A stretch of 64,000 nt of DNA from Patiria pectinifera (taxonomy: Eukaryota; Echinodermata; Asteroidea; Valvatida; Asterinidae). The position numbers and the translations under genes were made by a program. The notes under the pieces were generated by a model, which saw only the letters and a program-made list of their open reading frames with translations, did not search any database and was not told the DNA's origin. Below are positions 11,538 through 22,218 of this stretch, piece after piece. The stretch lies in the NCBI GenBank assembly GCA_029964075.1, contig CM057129.1, positions 18,343,430 to 18,407,429 of the forward strand, read 5' to 3'. Every line of letters starts with the position of its first letter. Position 1 is the first letter of the stretch.

Positions 11538-11857
11538 TTTATGTTCCGTATGTTGCAGCTTTTGTCCATTTCGTGGATCTATAAATCTACCAGAACCGTA
11601 CAATTTAAAGCCCTCCCTGAGGCGACGCATCATGGCCGTCAGCACACTAAAAAAACCGCCTACGAACCGCGGCTCCGTCAATGCAAAATACAGTTTTTCG
11701 ATTTGTCCGTAAACACCTATTGTAATCAATAGACTGGCAATAATCCCAACTGAAAACCCCCCAAAATCTGTAAACCGAAGCGTCTCGTTCAAAGGCGGCT
11801 TTGTTAAAATGCATTCCTTTGGTTCGTACCAAACCTCTGACGTCACAAGCTCCTTTT
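11538..11857. other. Unique DNA between two MITEs with an open minus-strand frame
   Basis: A minus-strand frame is open across this interval and could start at the ATG complementary to 11862-11864, giving about 109 residues with one hydrophobic stretch before it enters the MITE at 11537. I recognise no family, a second frame is also open, and length alone is not convincing. I do not call it a gene. Confidence 0.3.
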
Positions 11858-11866
11858 GTGCCATGC

Positions 11867-11972
11867 TAGTCTGATCCCCAGACCAAAAAATTCTGACTAT
11901 TACTATTCCTGATCTGATGAATCTTAGATTCATCAGAAATAGTCGGAATCTTTTGGTCTGGGAACCAGACTA
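11867..11972. mobile_element. 106-bp palindromic MITE with 9-bp target duplication
   Basis: The ends are TAGTCTGATCCCCAGACC and its near inverse GGTCTGGGAACCAGACTA. The arms continue through GACTATT to a central CTGATGAATC / GATTCATCAG hairpin. It is flanked on both sides by an identical 9-bp copy of GTGCCATGC (11858-11866 and 11973-11981), which dates it as a genuine insertion. A related 83-bp element lies at 61521. Confidence 0.85.
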
Positions 11973-12047
11973 GTGCCATGCTTGGCTTCTGTCATTTTCA
12001 TTATAACAATGAATCAAGACGCGGCAAATCACCTCCCGTTTGTGAAG

Positions 12048-12073
12048 GAATTTGACTTTTTAAAGTCAAATTC
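12048..12073. repeat. Perfect 12-bp stem hairpin
   Basis: GAATTTGACTTT, a TT spacer and AAAGTCAAATTC form a perfect inverted repeat. Function is unknown; it may be a transposon remnant. Confidence 0.6.
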
Positions 12074-12276
12074 GCCCTATACTTGAACAAAGGTAATAGT
12101 TACCAGTCACAAAGTTTGCTGTTTTGGATGGGTTCTCTAGCAGTTTAAAGCCACTGTACTTTCTGCTAGCAGGTCTGACGGGTTTTTTTCTCGATAAAAT
12201 ACGATACACCCACGCATCAAGATAATAATAGAAAGGCGGTTTACCTAATGAAAGTTGAGACTCATTAGTATGGTGG

Positions 12277-12578
12277 AGTGTGATGGCCTAGCGGTTAATA
12301 ACACCGGACTCACGTTCTGGTGTTTCCGAGGCAAAAGTGACGTGGGTTCGAGCCCGCCGGCGGACACTTGTGCTCTTAAGCAAGGCACTTAACCATTATT
12401 GCTTCGTCCTTCGGATGGGACGTTAAGCCGTAGGTCCCGTGTGTTGTATAAATGCACGTAAAAGAACCCAGTAAACACTTATCGCTAAGAGAAGGGATTT
12501 GCCCCGGTGTTTCTGGCCTCCTGTATAAACTCCCACGTGGAGTATTTAGGAGAAGAACCAGCCAAGAACCAAGAACCA
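12277..12578 (+). mobile_element. tRNA-derived SINE, plus strand, (AAGAACC)n tail
   Basis: The A box is TGGCCTAGCGG (12284-12294) and the B box GGGTTCGAGCC (12344-12354). The body has GAGCAAGGCAC-like sequence, CTTCGTCCTTCGGATGGGAC and AAGCCGTAGGTCCCGTGTG, a module frequent in marine-invertebrate SINEs. The element ends in repeated AAGAACC units (about 12552-12580). The foldback element at 12582 begins directly after this tail. Confidence 0.85.
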
Positions 12579-12621
12579 AGAATGGTGGCTTTAAAGGGAC
12601 ATCGCACATATAGATAATAAT

Positions 12622-13850
12622 AGACACGACATGGCCCCCATGTCGCAAATATTGACGCCAATATTGACGCCAATATTCACGACATAGAGCCAAGTCGCAA
12701 ATATTGACGCCAATATTGACGCCAATATTCACAACATGGACCCAAGTCGCAAATATTGACGCCAATATTGACGCCAATATTCACATGGACCCAAGTCGCA
12801 AATATTGACGCCAATATTGACGCCAATATTCACGGCATGGTCTCCAAGTCGCAAATATTGACGCCAATATTGACGCCAATATTCACGACATGAACCCAAG
12901 TCGCAAATATTGACGCCAATATTGACGCCAATATTCACGACATGGTCTCCAAGTCGCAAATATTGACGCCAATATTGACGCCAATATTCACGACATGGTC
13001 TCCAAGTCGCCAATATTGACGCCAATATTCACGCCAATATTCACAACATGAACCCAAGTCGCAAATATTGACGCCAATATTGACGCCAATATTCACGACA
13101 ATCCAAGTCGCAAATATTGACGCCAATATTGACGCCAATATTCACGACATGGTCTCCAAGTCGCAAATATTGACGCCAATATTGACGCCAATATTCACGA
13201 CATAGCCTCCATGTCGCAAATATTGACGCCAATATTCACGCCAATATTCACGACATGGTCTCCATGTCGCAAATATTGACGCCAATATTGACGCCAATAT
13301 TCACGACATGGTCTCCAAGTCGCCAATATTGACGCCACTATTGACGCCAATATTCTCGACATGGACCCAAATCGCAAATATTGACGCCAATATTGACGTC
13401 AATATTCACGACATGAACCCAAGTCGCAAATATTGACGCCAATATTGACGCCAATATTCACGACATGGTCTCCAAGTCGCAAATATTGACGCCAATATTG
13501 ACGCCAATATTCACGACATGGCCTCCATGTCGCAAATATTGACGCCAATATTGACGCCAATATTCACGACATAGCCTCCATGTCGCAAATATTGACGCCA
13601 ATATTGACGCCAATATTCACGGCATGGTCTCCAAGTCGCAAATATTGACGCCAATATTGACGCCAATATTCACGACATGAACCCAAGTCGCAAATATTGA
13701 CGCCAATATTGACGCCAATATTCACGACATGGTCTCCAAGTCGCAAATATTGACGCCAATATTGACGCAAATATTCACGACATGAACCCAAGTCGCAAAT
13801 ATTGACGCCAATATTGACGCCAATATTCACGACATGGCCCAAGTCGCAAA
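12622..13850. repeat. Left-arm minisatellite, about 23 copies of a 52-53 bp unit
   Basis: Each unit is ATTGACGCCAAT twice, then ATTCACGACATG, a variable 4-6 bp spacer such as GTCTCC, AACCC, GCCTCC or AGCC, then AAGTCGCAAAT. The period is 53 bp, for instance between 13468 and 13521. The 12-bp subunit contains CAATATTG across junctions, itself a palindrome. Because 52 and 53 are not multiples of three, open frames through the array cycle through all three phases and are not genes. Confidence 0.92.
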
Positions 13851-14274
13851 CCCACTCAGGCGTGAATTTTTTTCACAGCAACTGGGGTGTCCGTTAGCCA
13901 CACAGTCTGGCACCCAGACCCAACTATCTCTGGCTGAACGTTCGTCGTGAGGCGCAGCGCGAACCATGGATGTACATGTACATTGGACGCAAGGTGACTG
14001 TTTTAGCCGATTTTCGGCTAACTTTGACAGAATTTTTGTAAAAAACGAGAGTTTGACAGAAAATTTGACAGAATGGATTTTTTTGGGCGCAGATTTCTGG
14101 CACAATTCTGCAAAAATGGTTGTCAATTTGATTTGATGACTGAGAACAGCAAATTTGAACAAAAAATTAACAGCAAATTTGAACAGCAAATTTGAACAAA
14201 AAATGGTACATATGTTTAAAAAAGCTTCAATCTTTTCAAACAAACCCTGGCATAATGGGACAGGTTGGCTGGTC
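13851..14274. other. Left core of the foldback element
   Basis: Unique-looking sequence between the left array and the nested palindrome. It contains short A-rich repeats of CAGCAAATTTGAACAAA (14145-14200) and TTTGACAGAA units. No gene was seen. Confidence 0.5.
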
Positions 14275-14757
14275 TAGGCAAATACTTTTCGCAAAGTTGC
14301 ACTTTGTATTTTTGGGACTCGATCGAGTCTTTTTAGCCTTCGCTCGAGTCGAGTCGAGTCTTCTGATGAGGGACTCAAGTCGAGTCGAGTCATTTGCTCG
14401 CAGTGACTCGAGTCGAGTCGAGTCATTTAGGGACTTGAGTCGAGTAACCAAATATTGTGACTCGAGTCGGACTCGAGTCGAGTAACCAAAAATTGTGACT
14501 CGAGTCGGACTCGAGTCGAGTAATTGACTCGAGATCAATGACTCGACTCGAGTCCGACTCGAGTCACAATTTTTGGTGATTCGACTCGACTCGAGTCCCT
14601 AAGGGTAAATGACTTGACTTGACTGGAGTCACTGCGCGCAAATGACTCGAGTCGACTCGAGTCCCTCATCAGAAGACTCGACTCGACTCAAGCAAAGGCT
14701 AATAAGACTCGATGGAGTCCCAAAAATAAAAAACGCAACTTTGCGAAAAGTATTTGC
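14275..14757. repeat. Nested palindrome rich in GACTCGAGTC
   Basis: CAAATACTTTTCGCAAAGTTG (14279 onward) is mirrored by CAACTTTGCGAAAAGTATTTG-type sequence ending near 14757. Between them both arms are composed of GACTCGAGTCGAGTC units with the unique blocks CTTCTGATGAGGGACTC and ATTTTTGGTTACTC mirrored across a centre near 14530. The 10-bp motif GACTCGAGTC is itself a palindrome. Confidence 0.85.
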
Positions 14758-15201
14758 AATGACGGTGCAAAATTTATGCTCACTTTAACTTTGCGAATAG
14801 CAGTCATGTACAAATATACGAGTGTCACAGACTCCCACCTAATTTGGTTCTAGAATGCACAAAATACTATCGGAACCAGATTTTTAAACACATTTACTAA
14901 TTCGCTTTTTCATCGTTGGTTTTGGGCGATTTCTTATAAAGCTTTTGGATTTGAACGCTCGCTAAAGTTATGCCCTCCTTTTATAAATTTTGGTATACAT
15001 AGTGTTCAAATAATCGTGATTCGGACTGGTTCAAGCTAAATATTTGACTCGACTCGACTCGACTCGACTCGACCTTTTGACCTACTGACTCGACTCGATT
15101 TGAGTCACTTCTTTAAAATGACTCGACTTGACTCGAGTCACTTCTTTAAAATGACTCGACTTGACTCGAGTCACAAAAATCAGTGACTCGTTACAACTCT
15201 G
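14758..15201. mobile_element. hAT-like remnant with GACTCGACTC tracts
   Basis: A second block of GACTCGACTC repeats lies at 15045-15170, including a direct repeat around CACTTCTTTAAAATGACTCG. It ends in CAGTGACTCGTTACAACTCTG (15181-15201), read inversely CAGAGTTGTAACGAGTCAC, which resembles hAT termini with GAGTC-type subterminal repeats. The matching left end was not found, so the call is tentative. Confidence 0.4.
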
Positions 15202-15636
15202 GGTCTAGGTGCTGAAGTTCACTGGAAACGTCGTCGTGGCCGAATCCACGTTTTGCCCGAAATTTACGGGATAATTTCATAACATCTTTATGTTACTATA
15301 GATTGTTTATAATGTGAGTTGGACCTTAATTAAGGTAATACTACCAATCTACATGTGATTTTAGGTGTTTATAGTGTATTTCGAGTAATTCTGGGAAATT
15401 TGGCAGATTTTTGATAAATCTGACAGATTTTTTTATGTGCATTTAGCACAATTTGGCTCTGACCTTACGGTCACACTGATTGGACGTCCGTGTCCTTGCA
15501 GCGAAGGAAGTTTGCGCTAACACAAACACAATATTTAAACGTGTGTGCTGTAGAGTAGGGTGCACCAGACAAAATGCTTGAATTGCCTACCTAGGTTGCT
15601 AAAAAAAAAAATCACGCCTGAGTGGGTTTGCGACTT

Positions 15637-16125
15637 GGGCAATGTCGTGAATATTGGCGTCAATATTTGCGACATGGAGACCATGTCGTGAAAATTGGCG
15701 TCAATATTAGCGTTAATATTTGCGACATGGAGACTATGTCGTGAATATTGGCGTCAATATTGGCGTCAATATTTGCGACTTGGAGACCATGTCGTGAATA
15801 TTGGCGTCAATATTGGCGTCAATATTTGCGACTTGGGTTCATGTCGTGAATATTGGCGTCAATATTGGCGTCAATATTTGCGACTTGGGTCCATGTCGAG
15901 AATATTGGCGTCAATAGTGGCGCAAATATTTGCGACTTGGAGACCATGTCGTGAATATTGGCGTCAATATTTGCGACTTGGCTCCATGTCGTGAATATTG
16001 GCGTCAATATTGGCGTCAATATTTGCGACTTGGCTCCATGTCGTGAATATTGGCGTCAATATTGGCGTCAATATTTGGGACATGGGGCCATGTCGTGAAT
16101 ATTGGCGGGAATATTGGCGTCAATA
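15637..16125. repeat. Right-arm minisatellite, about 9 inverted copies
   Basis: The same 52-53 bp unit as in the left arm occurs here in reverse complement (ATGTCGTGAAT, then ATTGGCGTCAAT twice, then ATTTGCGACTTGG). The array is less than half the length of the left one and some units have lost one 12-bp subunit, for instance near 15945-15985. The arms have therefore expanded or contracted independently. Confidence 0.9.
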
Positions 16126-16156
16126 TATATGTGCGATGTCCCTTTAAAGCCACCAT

Positions 16157-17471
16157 ACATTTGGAATAATAGTTCAAAAGTATCTATAGCCATAAATAAG
16201 TGTCTGGTGTGCTTGACTTTTGTTGTGAGACGGTATGCTTAGCTGACCCGATGTTGTAAAATCGACTGAAATTTACAAGTATTATATGATAATGGATAAT
16301 TATATTATCCACAACCATGGTGCTTAAGGCGTTTGAGTTTTCTATATCATCATCATTTCCTGTGTTCGTAGGACCTAAGAAGTATTCTCTCATGAAAAAA
16401 GACCAGCTCAGTTCCCGTACTAGGCGGCAACTGCGGATTGTTCGCCAAAAATGCTGAAAGTAAACGAGGGAATTAAACACAATCGAATCCCCTCTCAAAA
16501 GTAATTTTAACTATTGAATAGGGTTATAAAAACAGGGAAGAACCTTATAAAACCCAACTTTTTTGTTAATCTAACCATCGAGCAAGGAACAGTTCCTTGC
16601 TCTATGATCTAACCTTACTGATCTTAACAGAGTACGTAATACAACACGTACAAACACAAGATGAACGGCCCACCAATAGTCTTTTCATGTGATTAAAGGT
16701 CACAGGTCATTCATTAGTGAGAAAGAATTATCTCTTTCTTAGAACCATCCTTCATCCACAATTCGTACAAGCACTTCGGGAGATACACCCGACAATTCAC
16801 GTACACAGCTCTCTGCGTACAGGGTTAATTTTGACTCATAGAGACCTTTTTTTGGCTCATTGGGATTTTTTTATGGGGATATTTTTAGGTTGCCATTATT
16901 TCCACACGACACAACTGCGCATGCGTGACAGTGAAGTCACTTAGAATAAATCATTTGACATGGTCGCTATCAACGGATTAGTGGTTATTGTTCGAGGATT
17001 ACAGTTCGAAATACGTTGTTCGATAAAATGTACGAAAATTCATACGCATTTTAAACTTGAACGGTCTAAAACGTACCGTGTAACTAATTGAAACCACTTA
17101 TGTAAATACATGTAATTGTTTATTAACATGCTGCCCGAGGCTGATCAGCCGTAGCAACAGATTGAACTTTCGTTTCGCTCGTTTTCATTGCAGACAAAAG
17201 AATTTTTTTACGGTAAAATTGCCGTCACACAACGTCTGCCTCAGACTTTGTTTGTTCGGACGATTCATCGCTCGTGTGAAGCATCGATGGTTTCATTAAT
17301 ATTGTACTTGCAATAACATCGTCAGTTACAACGTGTGTTGACAACCGACACAAACCAAACCGAGGTTTTCACTACAAGTTTGTTTTGTTTTATAATGTAA
17401 GGGGTGTAGAAATTAACGGTATGATAGTTTTAGTATATACGTAGACAGTATGTCCAAAACAATTTGTCCGT
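16157..17471. other. Intergenic DNA, nothing recognised
   Basis: No gene or well-bounded repeat was seen. Confidence 0.45.
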
Positions 17472-18006
17472 CTGACTATTTTTGAAATAACTACAAAACC
17501 ATGAGATCAATTTTGAAAAATAACCCCAATGAGTTTCAGTTACGCATCACAACACAATTGTCAATTGATAACAACAATATTTTTGGACCCTGTGACCAAG
17601 TTCCTTGCCTTATTCAATTTCAGTGCTGTGTTAAAGTAAGGTGTGTAAAATCCTTCATGTTGTGAAATGGCTGCAGTTGGGATTGGAATCTTTTGCCTGG
17701 CTACCAGTCATAATGACTGAAGACCTCAGTTTAATGCTCAAGGGCAAATGGTTCCAATCCCAAACCACTCAGCCTTTTTTCACAACATGCAGATTTTACA
17801 CAGCTTACATAAAACAGCACTGAAAGGGATTAAGGCATGAAACTTGGACACAAGTGTCAAGATATGTTGCGATCAATTGACAATTGTGCAATGATGCGTG
17901 GCTGAAATTAACTGAAACTCATAGGGGTTGAGGCCAAGGATTAGGAGTATCTGCATAACAAAACAAATTCAAAATTGACCTCATGGTTTTGTAGTTAGAA
18001 CAGCAG
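17472..18006. mobile_element. Foldback element, about 535 bp
   Basis: The left arm contains AACTACAAAACCATGAG, TCAATTTTGAA, GAGTTTCAGTTA and CAATTGTCAATTGAT. The right arm has these in inverse order (ATCAATTGACAATTG, TAACTGAAACTC, TTCAAAATTGA, CTCATGGTTTTGTAGTT). Nearer the centre AAAATCCTTCATGTTGTGAAA and GGGATTGGAA are mirrored by TTTCACAACATG and TTCCAATCCC. The centre lies near 17735. Open frames here are by-products. Confidence 0.8.
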
Positions 18007-19959
18007 ATCCTCTCAGTCCTCGGGCGTTGGGTCTTTTGCTCAAAACGGTCTTCTGTGGTAGGTTTGTGTGCTTAATCTATGGGAGAATGCTATATTACAG
18101 GGACAAAGGGAAACACAAAGCATTGTCCTCGGGAGTATCCATGTGGCTTTATAGTTACTGTCATCGATGTGCAAGCGCCTGCGTCCGAGATGGTGCGGAA
18201 TATGGTACGATTGCCCTTTTTATTGCCAACAAATATTCACACTGCGAGCGAGCCAATTAGTTCTGAAAGTTGTTTTTACGTTTACTGGCGCGCATCCCAC
18301 GCAGTGATTGGCGTATTGTTGAGTGGATGCATGGTAGATCTTGTATACGGTGACATTTAGAGAGAACAAAAACCCACAGTAATGAAGTGATTTCAGTACT
18401 GCGGTATCACAGCACGATGAAGGGAGTTCGATCCCAAACTAAATTAGGATAAGTGTGTTGGAACTTGGAGGCTATCTAGATGAATTACACAGCATCACCA
18501 GATATCTTCAACAATTAATGGAGAATTTATTCAATCATCAGCAGAATCAGAGCATACATCAGCAAATCAGAGTAGAAAAGATCCAGTATATATCCCCAGG
18601 TCGGAAAAGATCAGGATGAAAAAGATCAATGAAAGGTGCAATAAATGAAGGTCTCAGTAGACCGCGCCTACATATTGCCTACGGAAAAATAAGACAAGAC
18701 AACACTACGGTCAAAATACATGGTGAATGTGTACACACAATGGCGGTCAAAGGTCACACACAGTAACAAAATAAAATGTACGTTAGCTTTCACACAGAGG
18801 GGAAATGGTCTTGATAAACATAATTCTTCGAATGTTAAACAACTATAGGCCTAGATTCCATGAGGATTCACTTTCCAATTTTTCACTAAAATACCCTTTT
18901 GCTTATTTTTGTGTGTAACACTATTCCGAAATAGGTGTCCCTCCAGATCCATTGGCGTAAAAGGCAATGGAATAGCGTCGGGGGGGGGGGGGGGGGCTAT
19001 TTACCCCCTTTTCACGAGTGCCCTTTTTTCAACGTCCTGCAAACGTCGGCAATAAAGTGCCGACATGAAGAGCGTCACCTATTGTCCAATAGTGCCAATG
19101 ATCGTATGCTTTGAACAGCACCCCCATGAGGAGATGGTGTCCAGTCCAGCCCATCCCCAGCCCCAACCCCTAAACAACAACCCCCCGCGTGATTTTACCC
19201 TTTTTCATTTTACCCTTTATTGTCTCTTTTTACGTTTACCCCCCCCCCCCTCCACCCACCACCATCACTACCATCAAAGAGACCTTGAACTGCGACTGAT
19301 TGGGGTCCATTTAGTCTGGGAAACTCGTGGGGATGGCCGGGGTTTATTTTCTAGAGCGAGTGGAGAGGTTTTTTTTGCATTCCATAAATTCTGATTGCGA
19401 GGGCACAAGGGGAGGGGGACATGCTTCTAGCGAAAGGTGGGGGCGTGCCCCCCCCCCCACCCGCGCGCCTCCCGTTACTGTTGCCACTTTTCTCTTTCCC
19501 AAATAGGAACGTCCATTTAGTTTCAGCAATCTTCATATGCCTTCGTTTAAATTGTAGAGGTATGTTCAATATTTACTTCACTTTTTATGTCTCTATTTTA
19601 GGAAACAGAATTATAAGTTGTATGCCACAGTGAACACCATGTAGGCAGCCAATGCATTTCAGCCAATGAGCTTGGGGCTGTGTGGAGACGCTTCCAAATA
19701 TACCACCCTCAACGGCATTCTGCATCACACCAACAAGAACTCGAAGGAGTGAAAACACTGACGAATGGTGGCGCCATTCGTGGTGGGTAGCATGCAAGCT
19801 CAGTAAAAGTATCTATAATTTGATTCCTCCATGTGCAAATTATCATCATTTGTTTTGGTAGTGAAACCAAGGATTACTCAAAGAAACCTGCAGAAAGGAG
19901 ACCAACATATGTTCAAATTGAGAGAGGAAAGGTAAATTCCAGAAAAATATTTCGGGAAA
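18007..19959. other. Intergenic DNA with long G and C homopolymers
   Basis: G-run at about 18980-18996 and C-runs at about 19241-19250 and 19450-19459. Repeated phrases such as GTCCATTTAGT and ATTTTACCCTTT suggest old repeat material. No gene was recognised. Confidence 0.4.
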
Positions 19960-20056
19960 AGCCAATCCACATTGTGAACCACAGGTCAGGAGTCGAACCC
20001 GGGCCATACATGTAAGACGAGTAAAGAACCACTGACTGCACCAACCTGACTCCCCT
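19960..20056 (-). mobile_element. tRNA-derived SINE fragment, minus strand
   Basis: On the minus strand an A-box-like segment (about 20029-20055, GGTTGGTGCAGTCAGTGG) and a B box (GGGTTCGACTCCTG, 19987-20000) are about 50 bp apart. It abuts the palindromic MITE beginning near 20087. Confidence 0.5.
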
Positions 20057-20086
20057 AGACCTAATTGTCCCAAACTGCGCAATATA

Positions 20087-20703
20087 AAGGGGTGAGTAAA
20101 ACAAAGGAAACCCAAATGGTGCCCCTATTTTTTGAATAATTTCTGCATAGCGCTTTCCAAATCTAGGATACGAAAGCCCAATTAATAAGTTTTCTTTCAT
20201 TGAAAGAATCATTCAAATCGCGCATGTGCATTTCTAGTTATAGAATTTTGAAAACAAACACCGTTGTTTTGTCCACGGATCACATTTAAGGTACGTGATA
20301 TTTCAGTAAAAATTAAACCATGTCGTATCCTGAAAATGATATCAGAATAATCCCTTAAGTCTCTGGGGTAGCCAAGTAGAAGGCAGGGCAAAACTATAAA
20401 CTCTTGACATTATAAAGCATGTTATTTTAACATTGGAAGCAGCAGGTTAAAATGTTATGATAAGTGCCAGTTATCATGGTTATGAGAGTGTTCTGATGTG
20501 TTTTTTGGTATGTGAATAGTTTTACTGAAATATCACCTGCCTTTATTGTGATCCATGGACAAGCTTAAAAAAAACGGTGTTTGTGTTCAAAATTCCATAA
20601 CTGGAAAAGCACATGAGCGATTTGAATGATTCTTTCACTAAAAAAAAAACCCTAAAAATAGGGGGCACCATTTTGGGTTTACTTTTTTTTGACTCACCGT
20701 ACT
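20087..20703. mobile_element. Palindromic MITE, copy 3 (diverged)
   Basis: The blocks of the 5720 element recur in the same order: GGGTGAGTAAAA, AAACCCAAATG, ATCTAGGATACGAAAGCCCAA, TTGTCCACGGATCACA on the left, and GTGATCCATGGAC, AATTCCATAACTGGAAAAGC and GACTCACCGT on the right. The centre carries extra sequence (about 20330-20500), making it roughly 100 bp longer than the other copies, and the ends are eroded. This is the oldest-looking of the three. Confidence 0.75.
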
Positions 20704-21144
20704 GTTCGAATACCATGGGAACGAGTTTTGCCCTTAACTTGGGTGTAGGCCAGTAATATGCCCGAAATTGCCTACGCCGGCCAAATCACGATTTTAATGC
20801 CCTCAAACCGGTAGGGGGCCTATTAGAGAATTTTGTGGGCCATGAACTTGAGGGTTTGTAAAAAAGAAAGAAAGGGGGAAGTCGTGAAGAAGAATGCGAG
20901 CTCGTATTTCTATGAAATTCGGATGAAATTGGGCGCTAATATTGCTCTATTTTGCAATGGAGCGTAGGCATGTTTTTTTTTCAAAATGGCGATTGGCTTC
21001 AGGGCAACTTTTAGGGCTGATCATCTTTGGATGGAATTTTCTCCCAAGCATCATCGTAACCCCTCAAAAATAGAACAGAAACTGAAAGGTGGAGCTCAAT
21101 TATCACTGAGGTCTGTGGCAGTTTATTTACTGGTCTGCGACCAT
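20704..21144. other. Intergenic DNA, nothing recognised
   Basis: No gene or repeat ends were identified. Confidence 0.4.
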
Positions 21145-21684
21145 AAGGCCGCGTCCAAATTGCTTCCTCAGCGACACCACGAAGTAAAACTCACTTTTTG
21201 TGTGGACTTTGAGTTCGCACCACGCGCGCGTATTTTACAGAAACGAGTGATTTTTGTTTTCACGAACTAACACTCATGTACCCTGTGCACTGAATCGGTA
21301 ATTTTCATTTCCACGAAGTAACACTCATCTTTATTTCTCCAGTTTGAAGGCTTTTTATTAAATTTTTCTGCAATCCTACAACAAGACTGATTATTCACAT
21401 TCCTGTCAAACGTTTTAATCCGTTTTTTTTCCAAATAGCTTTTCCGTAAAAGTGTTGTAACTTTGTGAAAACGACAATCGTTCGCGCCCGCGCGTGTCCG
21501 ATGTGCGCGCACACTTCAATGTTACTTCGTGAAACCAAAGTTTGAACCGAAGTAGCACTGTGTACTTAAGAGTTACTTTGTGGTGTCGGTGACGAATTGG
21601 CTACGGCTTAAAATTACACACGTGTCTTTGAGATAGATACGTGTGTAATTGCAAGCCGAAACCAAGTAATTAGGACGCGGCCTT
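21145..21684. mobile_element. DNA transposon with AAGGCCGCGTCC ends
   Basis: AAGGCCGCGTCCAAATT at 21145 is mirrored by AATTAGGACGCGGCCTT ending at 21684, flanked by TA on each side. CACCACGAAGTAA near the left (21176) is mirrored by TTACTTTGTGGTG near 21573. It has an internal hairpin at 21604-21658 and no transposase. A 540-bp non-autonomous element. Confidence 0.75.
21604..21658. repeat. Internal hairpin, about 22-bp stem
   Basis: CGGCTT then AATTACACACGT are mirrored by ACGTGTGTAATT then AAGCCG around a loop near 21631. It lies inside the element at 21145-21684. Confidence 0.7.
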
Positions 21685-22218
21685 TACTAGCTCCCAGCCA
21701 ACATAATGCATGAGCGCCCTCTACCGACAAGGCATGCACTAAGCCCCATCGTTTTCCCCAGCAGAGTTAAAAACCAAAGTGCAACGAACCTGAGCTTGAT
21801 AACTCGAATCTAAGAATATCCGTAATGTTGGCTTAAGTACATGACATGTTCCCTTTTTGACCAAAGATTGACTTTTTGAAAGCTGATTTTTTTTAAAAAG
21901 TATCATCACTTTTTTAGGAAACTCTCACGCTGTTGTCTCGCACAAGAATCGATCGTGAAATAACGAAACGCAAAACAGGCCTGCAGTGACAATGAGACCA
22001 TCCCCTGGTGTCGGGCAAATTCCATTCCATTTTGATGACAATCGACACTAATCCCAAGAATCGATACTGTTAATCGGCTCTTCCCATTGGTACCCAGGTG
22101 GTTATGACGTCAGTTCAAAAAAGAAGAATCAATTTCTAGAAATTCCTAAACGGTTTTCCCAATGAGCCATTTAACATGTGAAGTCAAAAGGAGCGTACAC
22201 ATACACATATAGCAAGAT
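21685..22218. other. Intergenic DNA, nothing recognised
   Basis: No supported feature was seen here. Confidence 0.4.

Larger units (their letters stand above)
12582..16156. mobile_element. 3.6 kb foldback transposon with tandem-repeat arms (TU-like)
   Basis: The outer ends are a perfect 31-bp inverted repeat (12582-12612 and 16126-16156) starting ATGGTGGCTTTAAAGGGACA. Inside come inverted arrays of the same 52-53 bp unit, about 23 copies on the left and about 9 on the right. The arrays end at a second inverted junction, AAGTCGCAAACCCACTCAGG on the left (13841-13860) and its inverse on the right (15617-15636). A core of about 1.75 kb holds a second palindrome. No transposase frame was found. 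The architecture matches sea urchin TU elements as described in the literature; sequence identity to them is untested. I found no target duplication. Confidence 0.85.

Noticed and set aside
12376..13842. Several minus-strand open frames encoding repeated NIGVNIGVNICDLG / YWRQYWRQYLRLG peptides
   Set aside because: They are translations of the 52-53 bp minisatellite in rotating phases, with no consistent frame and no start or domain context.
12622..13850. CRISPR-like appearance (repeats with short variable blocks)
   Set aside because: The variable blocks are 4-6 bp and recur. The array has an inverted partner in a transposon in eukaryotic DNA, with no Cas genes.
17641..18360. Open frames of 60-93 codons
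   Set aside because: The first is within the foldback at 17472-18006. The others overlap each other in different frames without recognisable content.
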